From: Methanocellales archaeon
GTDB taxonomy: Archaea; Halobacteriota; UBA148
Assembly: GCA_028715985.1 (NCBI GenBank)
Contig: JAQUQR010000005.1
Coordinates: 39,069-103,068, forward strand
Length of the DNA: 64,000 bases
Direction: 5' to 3'
Every line of letters begins with the position of its first letter. Position 1 is the stretch's first letter. This document shows, in pieces, positions 1 to 7,712 of the stretch. Both the position numbers and the translations under genes were made by a program. The notes beneath the pieces were generated by a model, which had not been told where the DNA came from, did no database searches, and saw only the letters and a list, made by a program, of their open reading frames with translations.

Positions 1-783
1 GAGTTCATGGACTCCGAGTTGTGCTGCGAGGTCATACAATCCCTCCAATTTTCCGCTTTCGATTAGGCTCGGATTTGCATGGGTATGCATCGAAACGTAC
101 AAGCCGGCCTTTACGGCATTTTTCATGGATTGCGTTGCTTTTTCAAACGCGCCTTTAACACCCCTGGCCGCATTATGTTCGGCAGGAATTGGGCTGCGTA
201 GACCTATGATAGTGGCGTACAATCCCGCTTTCTTTAAATGTACTGCCTTTTCTTCGGTCAAAAGAATGCCAGGTGTGAATATGCTCGCTATGGCCTTCTC
301 CTTATCAACATGCTCTACCAGGTCCACAAGGTCTTCACGCAGGAGCGGATCACCTTCAGCGAAGCCGAGGGATATGGAGCCCAGCCCAATCACCTGATCG
401 ACGAAATCCTTCAACTCACCTGTCGTAAGCTCCTCACCGGGAGATTGCACCATGTTGCAATGGGCACATCTGCATGAGCATCTCTTAAAAGCGTTGATGG
501 ATACGGCTTGGGGCGCATACTTTCTCCGCAGCAATATGTCGATTTCCGCTTTTAGCGCCCGTCTGAAGGGACCACTCGGAATGGGGGGCAACCACGTTGT
601 GAGTATGACCGAATCCTCCCTCACTTCTATGGGCTTCTCATTTTGAAGCATGGAATTAACGTGTCTGAGGATGGGAGCACATGGCAGCGAAAGAGGACCG
701 GATGACTTGAGTTTGGTATGGTGCTCTGTCGCCTCCAACCAAATCTCAATGCCCTTGGACTTGTACACCGACACCTCTGACAC
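1..783 (-). CDS. Radical SAM protein, partial (C-terminus beyond left edge)
   Basis: An open frame of 261 codons runs off the left edge. The GTG start at 783 is chosen because GGAG sits about 8 nt upstream and no ATG precedes the catalytic motif. A CxxxCxxC motif at residues 102, 106 and 109 is the radical SAM 4Fe-4S ligand set. The N-terminal region of about 100 residues and the barrel align by eye with the divergent gene at 882, for example shared PSxPFRR and KKAGL stretches, so the two are paralogs. The usual GGEP SAM-binding motif reads EGDP here, and several conserved positions differ, so this copy may have diverged in function. Substrate unknown; the SPASM region, if present, lies outside the window. 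Confidence 0.85.
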   Translation of the reverse strand, partial: MSEVSVYKSKGIEIWLEATEHHTKLKSSGPLSLPCAPILRHVNSMLQNEKPIEVREDSVILTTWLPPIPSGPFRRALKAEIDILLRRKYAPQAVSINAFKRCSCRCAHCNMVQSPGEELTTGELKDFVDQVIGLGSISLGFAEGDPLLREDLVDLVEHVDKEKAIASIFTPGILLTEEKAVHLKKAGLYATIIGLRSPIPAEHNAARGVKGAFEKATQSMKNAVKAGLYVSMHTHANPSLIESGKLEGLYDLAAQLGVHEL

Positions 784-881
784 TAAATCATCTCCACTCC
801 AAGCCAGTAAGCTGTGGCAATAAAAGTTTTCCAAGGCAGAAATAGTTAACTATAACTATAATATCTCCCATCAAAACAGTC
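784..881. promoter_or_regulatory. Divergent promoter region with 12-bp palindrome
   Basis: This 98-nt spacer separates two divergent radical SAM paralogs. It holds a perfect 12-bp palindrome (ATAGTTAACTAT, 842-853) followed by AT-rich TATA-like sequence (about 851-863), about 20-30 nt upstream of the ATG at 882. The palindrome could be an operator controlling both genes; this is inference. Confidence 0.4.
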
Positions 882-2066
882 ATGAAGCTTTTAGCTTACC
901 AAATGCCTGGCATTAGAGCCTTCTTGGAAATCGAAGATGGAAAAGTTAGGGCGGCGGCAGAAGGCCTTCTTTCCTTCTTGGCCAGGCCGATTTGCGAGAA
1001 GTTCAACGATAATTTTTCAGGATCGCCTGCGGCCATCCTCAAAGAGGGCGTATTTATTTCAACCGTCTTCCCGCTGGTTCCCAGTGAGCCCTTTAGGAGG
1101 TTGATGAGCGCCCAATTAAAAAATCGTCTCTTTGGCACGTTTACGCCCGAATGTGTCGCCATCATGGTTACCAGTAGGTGCCAGTGCAAATGCCAGCATT
1201 GTATTGCCTACGGAATAACAGGCAAAGAAGAACTATCCACTGAGGAAATGTGTGATTTAATCGATCAATCCCTCAAACTCGGAGCCTATCAAATCAGCTT
1301 TGAAGGTGGAGAGCCTACCCTTAGGTCAGACCTCCCAGAGCTGATATCCCACATCGATAAAAGCAAGGCGATATCGCGTGTTGTGACCAATGGTCTCCTC
1401 CTGACAGAGGAATACGTGCGGAGGCTAAAAAAGGCTGGATTGGACATACTCACCATCAGCTTAGACAGCCCCTATCCAGAAATTCACGATCGATTTAGAG
1501 GGGTGACAGGTCTATTTGACAGGGTCACTGAAGGCATCAAGCATGCTATAAAAGCTGGCCTCATAGTATGCGTGATATATGTTGCATCGCCCCAGAATTC
1601 GGATTCGGAAACCATGAACGATCTGTTAGAATATTGTGAAAAGCTGGGTGTTCACGAGCTTTTAATCGATGAGATCTTTGCCGGTGGAAAGTGGTCTGGC
1701 AAGGAGGTACTAACTGATCGCGATAGGGAGCGTTTGATCAATCTGGCGAGAGTACAGAAAAGAAACATCTGTGTAACTCCCTTTTTCCATCTCAGAAATC
1801 CCGATTTATTCGGCTGCTTCGCTGGGAGGCGATGGATGTTCATTTCGCCTACAGGCGATGTCATGCCATGCATGCACACCCCCATCTCATTCGGAAACAT
1901 CAGGGAGACGGATTTGAAAGACATATGGAAGAGCATGCGTAGACATGCACTGTTCAGAAAAAAGCCAGAAATATGCACCATCAACGACCCCTATTTTAAG
2001 GATAACTATCTCAAAAAAATCCCCAAAGATGCAGATTTGCCCTATCCGATCGAGAAGATTGAGTAA
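882..2066 (+). CDS. Radical SAM/SPASM-like protein
   Basis: A 394-residue protein. Radical SAM cysteines are C100, C104 and C107 (CxxxCxxC), and the GGEP motif is intact at 142-145. The C-terminal third has scattered cysteines around FGCF, MPCMHT and PEICT, like an auxiliary-cluster SPASM or twitch region. About 95 residues precede the barrel, a region shared with the minus-strand gene ending at 783, so the two are divergent paralogs. The next radical SAM gene starts 2 nt after this stop, so they are probably cotranscribed. Members of this superfamily do peptide maturation, cofactor synthesis and similar chemistry; the substrate cannot be read from the sequence. Confidence 0.85.
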   Translation: MKLLAYQMPGIRAFLEIEDGKVRAAAEGLLSFLARPICEKFNDNFSGSPAAILKEGVFISTVFPLVPSEPFRRLMSAQLKNRLFGTFTPECVAIMVTSRCQCKCQHCIAYGITGKEELSTEEMCDLIDQSLKLGAYQISFEGGEPTLRSDLPELISHIDKSKAISRVVTNGLLLTEEYVRRLKKAGLDILTISLDSPYPEIHDRFRGVTGLFDRVTEGIKHAIKAGLIVCVIYVASPQNSDSETMNDLLEYCEKLGVHELLIDEIFAGGKWSGKEVLTDRDRERLINLARVQKRNICVTPFFHLRNPDLFGCFAGRRWMFISPTGDVMPCMHTPISFGNIRETDLKDIWKSMRRHALFRKKPEICTINDPYFKDNYLKKIPKDADLPYPIEKIE

Positions 2067-2067
2067 C

Positions 2068-3066
2068 ATGAACATGAAGATAAGAAATTTCGCTCCTTTG
2101 ACGGTAATGAAAGCCCTGTGGCAGCTATGGGTAAAAAAGGGACCTTTGATACTCTCTCACGGGATTAACTCAGAATGCAACCTCCGTTGCCAATTTTGCA
2201 TCTATTGGAGGGAGAAGGGGGAGGAGATGGGAAAAAAAGAGATATTCCGTCTTCTTGATGAAGCGCGATCTATGGGCGTCTTGATATATAACGTATGGAC
2301 TGCAGAACCCCTTATGAGAAAAGATCTCCCGGAATGTCTTGAGTATGCTAAGTCTCTGGGAATGATGACCTTCATGGTAACCAACGGGGTTCTTTTAAAG
2401 GAGAGAGTGGATGAACTCTCGAATCTGGATTACCTGTCGGTTTCCGTGGATGGCACCAAGAGCTATGAGAAGCTGAGAGGAGTCGATCTTGATAGGGTTT
2501 TGGATGGGATTAATGCCGCAAGAAAAAAGGGAATTCCGACCGTGATAAATTGCGTTCTCAACGGAAAGAATCTGGACGAGATCGAAGCGCTCATACGCAT
2601 CGTCGAAGATTTGGGGATATGGATATCATTCGAGCCTCTTCATGAGTATGAAGACATTTCTCAAGATGTTTGGGATGAGCTGGGACTAAGCGATCTGGAT
2701 AAATACAGAAAGACCGTCGACCGAATCATTGAATTAAAAAGAGAGGGCTCACTGGTTCTAAATTCCTACACCTATCTCAGGATGATGAGGGACTTCGACC
2801 CTGACTTCCGCTGTCATGTCAACGACATCATTCTCCATGTTGCATCCAATGGTGAAGTAGAAAACTGCAGGGTCTACCGCCAAAACATGGGAGAGGGGGG
2901 TCTCGGTAAAGCCTGGGAATCCTCCAAAGAGACTAGAAAAAAAATGTCTGAGGAATGTAACGGATGCCTCTTTTTTGGATACGCTGAGCTAAGCCTCCTT
3001 TATAGCCTAAAACTTGAAGTGATGCTGAACTGTGCCAGAATATTCAGAAAATTCATTAGGTCTTAG
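2068..3066 (+). CDS. Radical SAM protein
   Basis: A 332-residue protein starting at the ATG just after the previous stop; a longer in-frame extension would overlap the upstream gene and looks spurious. CxxxCxxC is C37, C41 and C44. The position of GGEP reads TAEP, so only the EP part is kept. The C-terminus has a few cysteines (near RCHVN, ENCRVY and ECNGC) that could ligate a second cluster. Spacing of 1 nt from the gene at 882 implies one operon of two different radical SAM enzymes. The N-terminus (hydrophobic, KALWQLW) may be membrane-associated. Function unknown. Confidence 0.82.
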   Translation: MNMKIRNFAPLTVMKALWQLWVKKGPLILSHGINSECNLRCQFCIYWREKGEEMGKKEIFRLLDEARSMGVLIYNVWTAEPLMRKDLPECLEYAKSLGMMTFMVTNGVLLKERVDELSNLDYLSVSVDGTKSYEKLRGVDLDRVLDGINAARKKGIPTVINCVLNGKNLDEIEALIRIVEDLGIWISFEPLHEYEDISQDVWDELGLSDLDKYRKTVDRIIELKREGSLVLNSYTYLRMMRDFDPDFRCHVNDIILHVASNGEVENCRVYRQNMGEGGLGKAWESSKETRKKMSEECNGCLFFGYAELSLLYSLKLEVMLNCARIFRKFIRS

Positions 3067-3093
3067 TTAATTAATTGTTTAGTAAGTAGTCAG

Positions 3094-4281
3094 TCATACA
3101 AGATATTTTACCAATCGCAGGAGCTTTGGGTCCTTCCTAAGTGCCAATGAAAGGATGCCTAGGCCCTTCATGAAAGTCGTTGAATGTCTGGATAGCTCTC
3201 TCGTAACGTCAACATCCCGAAGAGCTTTGACCATTTTATCAACGTCTTCGTCCGGTATTCTCTCCATGACCTTGAGCGCCCTATAGCCTGTCTTGTATTC
3301 TGGGAATAATTCCTTGCGCCACCTACCTACATATCCTTCAAGGCGTTTTTTAGATATATCGTCTGCTGCTATGGCTTTGGCTGCCACATCACCGCCTATG
3401 ATCCCAGCTAACATTCCATAGGGTAAGCCTGCTTGTCCACCTGCACCGCCGACGATCATGATTCCCTTGTCTACTAAATCACCCGGCATGGTGGCTATGG
3501 GGTCCCCTCCCTCCAAAAGGTCCAGGATTTTAGCCTTCTCGAAAAAGTGAGATGCCAACTTGTTCTTATAAACAAATTGATTGAAGTATTCCATGGCAGG
3601 TCTTGGTGCATTGCGAACAAAGGCTGCAACGCTTGCTTTAGAGTCGCCTTTAGGAGATATGGTTGCCTTCCAGCCAGGTGCCACCGACCGCCCTATGTGA
3701 TATTGAAAATAGTCTGGGTACTCTGTCTCAACGCCGATCATTTCTGCTTGAACTGCTGAGGCCATCTCCTCTGGATGCTTCATGGATTTCAATCCAGCCC
3801 AATGGGGGATGGACGATTCTATGCCGTCAGCTCCGATGACGATCTTTGCCTTATAAGCTCTCTTCTCGTTATTCTCTCTTGTGGTCACCTCCTGAGTCTC
3901 ATCGCCAAGTGTTAGGTCAATGGCCCTTGAGCCTGTCTTGATCTCGGCACCCGAATCCCGGGCAATTCCAGCGTAATATTCATCGAACATAGCTCTATCG
4001 ATGGCGAATCCCGGGCTGTTGATTACAATTCTGAAGCCAGACGGGGATACGATGTGCATGCCCCTTAACCCATGAATCACGTATTCTTTTTGGATGCTTA
4101 AGCCGGTTATTTTAAACATACCCTCAAACGTCGTGTCTGCCGGGTGCGGTCCATCCCCAATTCGCTCCTTTTTATCCAAAAGCAATACGCTCGATCCCGC
4201 CTGTGAAGCTTTCCACGCTGCCATCAAACCAGCAGGACTGGCTCCGACCACTATTATATCGTATGACATCTGATCAGCCAT
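3094..4281 (-). CDS. Geranylgeranyl reductase family FAD oxidoreductase
   Basis: About 395 residues. The N-terminus has a Rossmann FAD-binding motif (IIVVGASPAG), and a second FAD motif (VIGADG) and the GGAGGQAGLPYG region follow in family order. In archaea this family saturates geranylgeranyl chains of membrane lipids or of prenylated quinones. The start is ambiguous: the ATG at 4281 has GGAG about 10 nt upstream, and the ATG at 4269 gives a tighter N-terminus. It overlaps or abuts the chorismate-lyase-like gene upstream, so the two are probably one transcript. That pairing makes a role in a prenylated aromatic cofactor worth considering; lipid saturation is the default reading. Confidence 0.85.
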   Translation of the reverse strand: MADQMSYDIIVVGASPAGLMAAWKASQAGSSVLLLDKKERIGDGPHPADTTFEGMFKITGLSIQKEYVIHGLRGMHIVSPSGFRIVINSPGFAIDRAMFDEYYAGIARDSGAEIKTGSRAIDLTLGDETQEVTTRENNEKRAYKAKIVIGADGIESSIPHWAGLKSMKHPEEMASAVQAEMIGVETEYPDYFQYHIGRSVAPGWKATISPKGDSKASVAAFVRNAPRPAMEYFNQFVYKNKLASHFFEKAKILDLLEGGDPIATMPGDLVDKGIMIVGGAGGQAGLPYGMLAGIIGGDVAAKAIAADDISKKRLEGYVGRWRKELFPEYKTGYRALKVMERIPDEDVDKMVKALRDVDVTRELSRHSTTFMKGLGILSLALRKDPKLLRLVKYLV

Positions 4282-4639
4282 CTTCAAAATACTCCTCAAA
4301 TATCTCCATGCATACGTCTCCCTTTATCGTGTAGTGCTTAGAGGATTTGCCATGGGATCTCACATATTTTTCCACCCGAAATCCTTTTCTCTCCAGGATA
4401 TCGCCGATAGTCAGCTCTTTTTTATTTATCAACTGCAAAAAATCAGAGGGGTTGTCAATGGGAATGATGACCTTGCTGGTGACCAGTTTTTTGCCGTCCA
4501 ATACGAAGCGTGACTCTCTGATGATGCCATCCTTGTGCCCATATTGCCTGACCACCTCAAATTTTGCGTTTTTGAACTTTCTTCGGATAAATGAAGTTGT
4601 TGATTCACTTGATTCGATCAGGTCAGCATACCATGTCAT
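4274..4639 (-). CDS. Chorismate pyruvate-lyase-like (UTRA-fold / DUF98) protein
   Basis: About 121 residues from the ATG at 4639 (an ATG at 4684 is also possible but would cover the promoter of the divergent gene). The order of motifs fits the chorismate lyase / Rv2949c-like fold: an STTSFIRRKF segment, then a FEVVRQ strand, the GIIRESRFVLDGKKLV..IIPI block and the GDILE turn near the C-terminus. Family members release pyruvate from chorismate to give 4-hydroxybenzoate, but related domains only bind ligands. The downstream gene is a geranylgeranyl reductase with overlapping or 4-nt spacing. The family assignment is from pattern memory, so activity is uncertain. Confidence 0.65.
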   Translation of the reverse strand: MTWYADLIESSESTTSFIRRKFKNAKFEVVRQYGHKDGIIRESRFVLDGKKLVTSKVIIPIDNPSDFLQLINKKELTIGDILERKGFRVEKYVRSHGKSSKHYTIKGDVCMEIFEEYFEDG

Positions 4640-4661
4640 TCTATCGTTACCATAGTGCTTG

Positions 4662-4680
4662 GAAAAGTATAAATAGTATT
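4662..4680. promoter_or_regulatory. Archaeal TATA box, possibly bidirectional
   Basis: TATAAATA at 4667-4674 lies about 30 nt upstream of the ATG at 4702, a normal distance for a leaderless archaeal gene. Read on the minus strand it is TATTTATA, about 30 nt upstream of the ATG at 4639. One element could therefore serve both divergent genes. Confidence 0.5.
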
Positions 4681-4701
4681 TCATTCACGCATAGTGATAT
4701 C

Positions 4702-4905
4702 ATGAAATATGAAGACCCTGAAGAAGAATCATTAGATGAAGATGAGGAGCTTGAAGCAGAGGTAGTTGGCATATGTGACGGTTGTGGCATCGAGGTGGAC
4801 GAGACAGAGGCGACCACCTGCTCAATATGCGGTGCCATATACCATGATTGGTGCATGAAAGATGTCTGTAAACGCTGTGGAACAGCCTGGTTAGATTCTG
4901 AGTAA
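4702..4905 (+). CDS. Small acidic zinc-binding (RING/PHD-like) protein
   Basis: A 67-residue protein with an acidic N-terminus followed by CDGC, CSIC, HDWC and CKRC. Four metal-ligand pairs in this spacing suggest a two-zinc RING or PHD-like treble-clef module. The ATG at 4702 is preferred over upstream in-frame starts because a TATA box sits about 30 nt before it. It stands alone between a divergent operon and a convergent pyrophosphatase. Such small zinc proteins in archaea are often protein- or nucleic-acid-binding adaptors; the function is unknown. Confidence 0.75.
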   Translation: MKYEDPEEESLDEDEELEAEVVGICDGCGIEVDETEATTCSICGAIYHDWCMKDVCKRCGTAWLDSE

Positions 4906-5047
4906 TTGAGCCTTAAGCGAAGCGAATAGGTTAAAAGAAATACAGGATAGGTTTAAAATTTTAAATTTCATTCTTACTTAGATATATATTAAAAAAGTAA
5001 AATCCCATCGATCAAGCTCTTATGCGAGCCGCGAATCAAGGGTATGC

Positions 5048-6697
5048 TCAGGAAGTAGTGCATACATAACCGATCTTCGGAATGAAGTCCTTTTTCCTCG
5101 ATAAAATCTGGGGAATAAAACCTTTGTCGTTTTTTATCTCAATTTCAAAAGCCTTCTCTATTAGCCACTTCTCGCCTGTGACCATAAGCTCCTCACCTGA
5201 TTCCAGGGGGTTCATAATCAGGAGAACGACCAAATCGTAGCGCTTCTCCGCACGTAAGCTCTCCATTGCTGCCTTTATATCGCTTTCTTTAGCCTTTATG
5301 TCCTCTTTATCTATCACCATCACTTGCCCAACGGCAATTCTCTTACCCCCGAGTTCGTATTCCTTAAAATCATGAAGCAGGATCTCTCTGCCGGATTTTC
5401 CCTTTAGGCTTATACATGCCGTCAAAAGCTCTTTGCCATATTCCTCTATCCTGACATGCGCGATACGGGCTAATTTACGTGCTAACTCTTTGTCGAGATC
5501 GGTGGTGGTGGATAAAGTCAACATTAGTGTATCAGACAGCAATCCTGAGAGCAGTAATCCCGCCATATCTTCAGGAATGGCAATTTGATGAAGCAGCATC
5601 TGCTCTGCCACAATTGTGCAGGTGCTGCCAATCGGCTCATTGTGAACGCGAATGGGCATGAGGGTTGATATATCGCCGACTCGGTGATGGTCGATGATCT
5701 CCAATATATTCGCCTCTTGCACGCCATCAACCGCCTGAGATATTTCATTATGATCGACCAAAATGACCTTCTTTTGTATGGGCTGCAGTAAATCGGTCCG
5801 AGTGACGATGCCGAGTAATCGAAGTTCGCTGTCTACGATTAACGCACTGCGATAATCGGACTCCAAAACCTTCCGTCTTAATTCTGCAATTCGCGTATAC
5901 CGTTCAGCGACCGGCACATTCTTGGACATTATCGAATAAAGCGGCGTGGACAACTCGAGCAATCTGGCAGTAGTGAGGGTATCGTGGGGCGAAGAGATGA
6001 GCAATGTATCAGACCTTGATGCCTCTCTCGTGACTTCAGGGCTAATCGGAGAATTGCCGGTAATTATAAGGGCTGAGCATCCCTTTTTAATCAAATCCAA
6101 TTGGATGTCTGTCCTATCGCCCAAAATGACTACGTCGCCGGCGTGTATTCTGTCTAAAATTGTCAGTCTCTGCATTGCCGCAATAAATACCCTGCCGGTT
6201 AATTTGTTTAACTTTTGAGGATTAACGATCACGTTTCCATTTAAGGCTCTGATTAGGGTGTTCAGGTCAATCGGTGTGGTGGATAAATCCCTGCGTCCCA
6301 GATTGGCGATGTAATATTCTGCGATGTCTCGAAGTCCCACGATTCCCAGGAGCTTTCCCTCCGGGTCGACGATCGGCACAGTACGGATGGCTTTCTCCCT
6401 CATTAAAGATGCAACGTCCCGTATCGAATCGTTGGGCGATGCGACAATGGGTTTCCTCAAGTCCATATCGCCTACGTTGGCTGCAAGACTCTCCATCTTC
6501 ATCGGGTGCTCGAAGTTGAATCTAGAGAGCACAAATTTAGTCTCACCGTTCAAATCGCCCGCACTGGCAGGGACATACTGGTGCTTTTTATCGAGGGCGT
6601 TCTTGAGGTAGGCATAGCCGATAGCGGAGCAGACGGAATCCGAGTCAGGATGCGTGTGCCCGATGACAAATACCCGCTTCTGGTTCTCTGTGGTCAT
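5048..6697 (-). CDS. ppaC: Manganese-dependent (family II) inorganic pyrophosphatase with CBS and DRTGG domains
   Basis: About 549 residues from the ATG at 6697, with GGAG 4 nt upstream; a TTG 9 nt earlier is less likely. The N-terminus carries the DHH-type metal motif GHTHPDSDS. It is followed by CBS motif 1 (about 70-125), a DRTGG-like region (about 160-250), CBS motif 2 (about 255-310), then the rest of the DHH domain with VDHNE and DHHRVG, and a C-terminal DHHA2 domain. The family hydrolyses pyrophosphate; CBS pairs bind adenine nucleotides and tune activity, and DRTGG-containing members are known to be regulated by diadenosine polyphosphates. Single gene, convergent with the zinc protein. 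Confidence 0.93.
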   Translation of the reverse strand: MTTENQKRVFVIGHTHPDSDSVCSAIGYAYLKNALDKKHQYVPASAGDLNGETKFVLSRFNFEHPMKMESLAANVGDMDLRKPIVASPNDSIRDVASLMREKAIRTVPIVDPEGKLLGIVGLRDIAEYYIANLGRRDLSTTPIDLNTLIRALNGNVIVNPQKLNKLTGRVFIAAMQRLTILDRIHAGDVVILGDRTDIQLDLIKKGCSALIITGNSPISPEVTREASRSDTLLISSPHDTLTTARLLELSTPLYSIMSKNVPVAERYTRIAELRRKVLESDYRSALIVDSELRLLGIVTRTDLLQPIQKKVILVDHNEISQAVDGVQEANILEIIDHHRVGDISTLMPIRVHNEPIGSTCTIVAEQMLLHQIAIPEDMAGLLLSGLLSDTLMLTLSTTTDLDKELARKLARIAHVRIEEYGKELLTACISLKGKSGREILLHDFKEYELGGKRIAVGQVMVIDKEDIKAKESDIKAAMESLRAEKRYDLVVLLIMNPLESGEELMVTGEKWLIEKAFEIEIKNDKGFIPQILSRKKDFIPKIGYVCTTS

Positions 6698-6816
6698 TTT
6701 CTCCAATCGTCTAAAATATATCGCTTACTATTTGATACTTCTTTAGATTTATCAAAGATGTCTTAAAAGGTTATATAATACAGGAAGTATCTAATGATTA
6801 AAGGAGGTGACCAATA

Positions 6817-7074
6817 ATGGCTTTTGTGTGGGACCCCATATACGTGGTGAACCTGGTGCTGTCCGTCATAATACTGGGACTGGGCTTGTGGACTTATCAA
6901 AAGAGCAAGAACAAGACGGCTCTATACGTGGGTTTGGCCTTCGGCCTTTTCGGCTTTTCGCACGCTATGACACTGCTCGGTCTTAAGGATGCTCTGGAAG
7001 TTCTGCTCATCGTCATTCGGACGATAGCCTACCTGCTGGTAGTGTTTGCCGTGTACAAGCTTTGGAAGGGTTAA
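6817..7074 (+). CDS. Small three-helix membrane protein
   Basis: An 85-residue protein with three hydrophobic segments at about 7-25, 35-55 and 61-82, separated by a basic KSKNK loop. The ribosome-binding site AAGGAGGTGA is very strong and lies 6-7 nt before the ATG, suggesting high expression. A TATA-like TTATATAATA lies about 45 nt upstream. A long T-rich tract follows the stop, so it is probably monocistronic. I do not recognise a function. Confidence 0.75.
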   Translation: MAFVWDPIYVVNLVLSVIILGLGLWTYQKSKNKTALYVGLAFGLFGFSHAMTLLGLKDALEVLLIVIRTIAYLLVVFAVYKLWKG

Positions 7075-7112
7075 CGTAGTTCGGTTTGATTTGAGTGCGA
7101 CCTTCACCAACT

Positions 7113-7138
7113 CTATTTTTTTGATTTTTTTTATTTTT
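7113..7138 (+). terminator. Oligo-T archaeal terminator
   Basis: Three T-tracts of 5 to 8 residues follow the small membrane gene by about 40 nt. Archaeal RNA polymerase terminates on such runs without a hairpin. Confidence 0.55.
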
Positions 7139-7511
7139 GAATCTAATGAACAGAATTTTTAAATATCCTAGTCTTAATTTATATTTTTGTGAAAGAGGAA
7201 GAAAAAACAAGACTTATCCTGAAGGTCATTTTGTAGGAATGTGGATGGGAATAGGTATTGCCATCTTTACAGGGATTGGAGTCCCGCTCAGTTTTGCTTT
7301 AGAAAATCCGGGATTAATTGGGATAGGACCTGCACTTGGGGTTGCTTTTGGATTAGCATTGGGTCAATCAATTGAAGATAAATATAGAAAAGAAGGAAAA
7401 ATCAGGCCTCTTACAAAAGATGAGAAACATAAAAAAGAAATGCTTGTAACCGCAGGAATTGCTGTATGTATGATAGGGCTTGCATTATTTCTTATACTGC
7501 TTTTTCTATAA
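7137..7511 (+). CDS. Small membrane protein with glycine-rich helix pair
   Basis: A 124-residue frame. The conserved-looking part starts at YPEGHF (about residue 27). Two hydrophobic, glycine-rich segments (GMWMGIGIAIFTGIG and GIGPALGVAFGLALG) are followed by a basic stretch and a C-terminal transmembrane helix (about 103-124). The first 20 residues overlap the T-rich terminator and may not be translated, but there is no later ATG before the hydrophobic core, so the start is uncertain. The sequence is AT-richer than the upstream genes. No function recognised. Confidence 0.6.
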   Translation: MNLMNRIFKYPSLNLYFCERGRKNKTYPEGHFVGMWMGIGIAIFTGIGVPLSFALENPGLIGIGPALGVAFGLALGQSIEDKYRKEGKIRPLTKDEKHKKEMLVTAGIAVCMIGLALFLILLFL

Positions 7512-7712
7512 TATAACAATATTAATTACATAGGCATTTTTTTCGATTTTAAGAAGCTTTTAAAAATTGATATTTCTTCAATTTAAATACCAAAAGGAGA
7601 TTAAAAGAAAAAAAGTTTTAAAAATAGGTTTTATAATCCATCTAGTAAAAATCTTAAATAAAAATATAATATTATATACTAGCACTCTAAACTATAAAGC
7701 ATAGGTGGTTAA

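Noticed and set aside
4640..4684. N-terminal extension of the chorismate-lyase-like protein from an ATG at 4684
   Set aside because: It overlaps the TATA box and would put the start upstream of the likely transcription start; the family start fits 4639.
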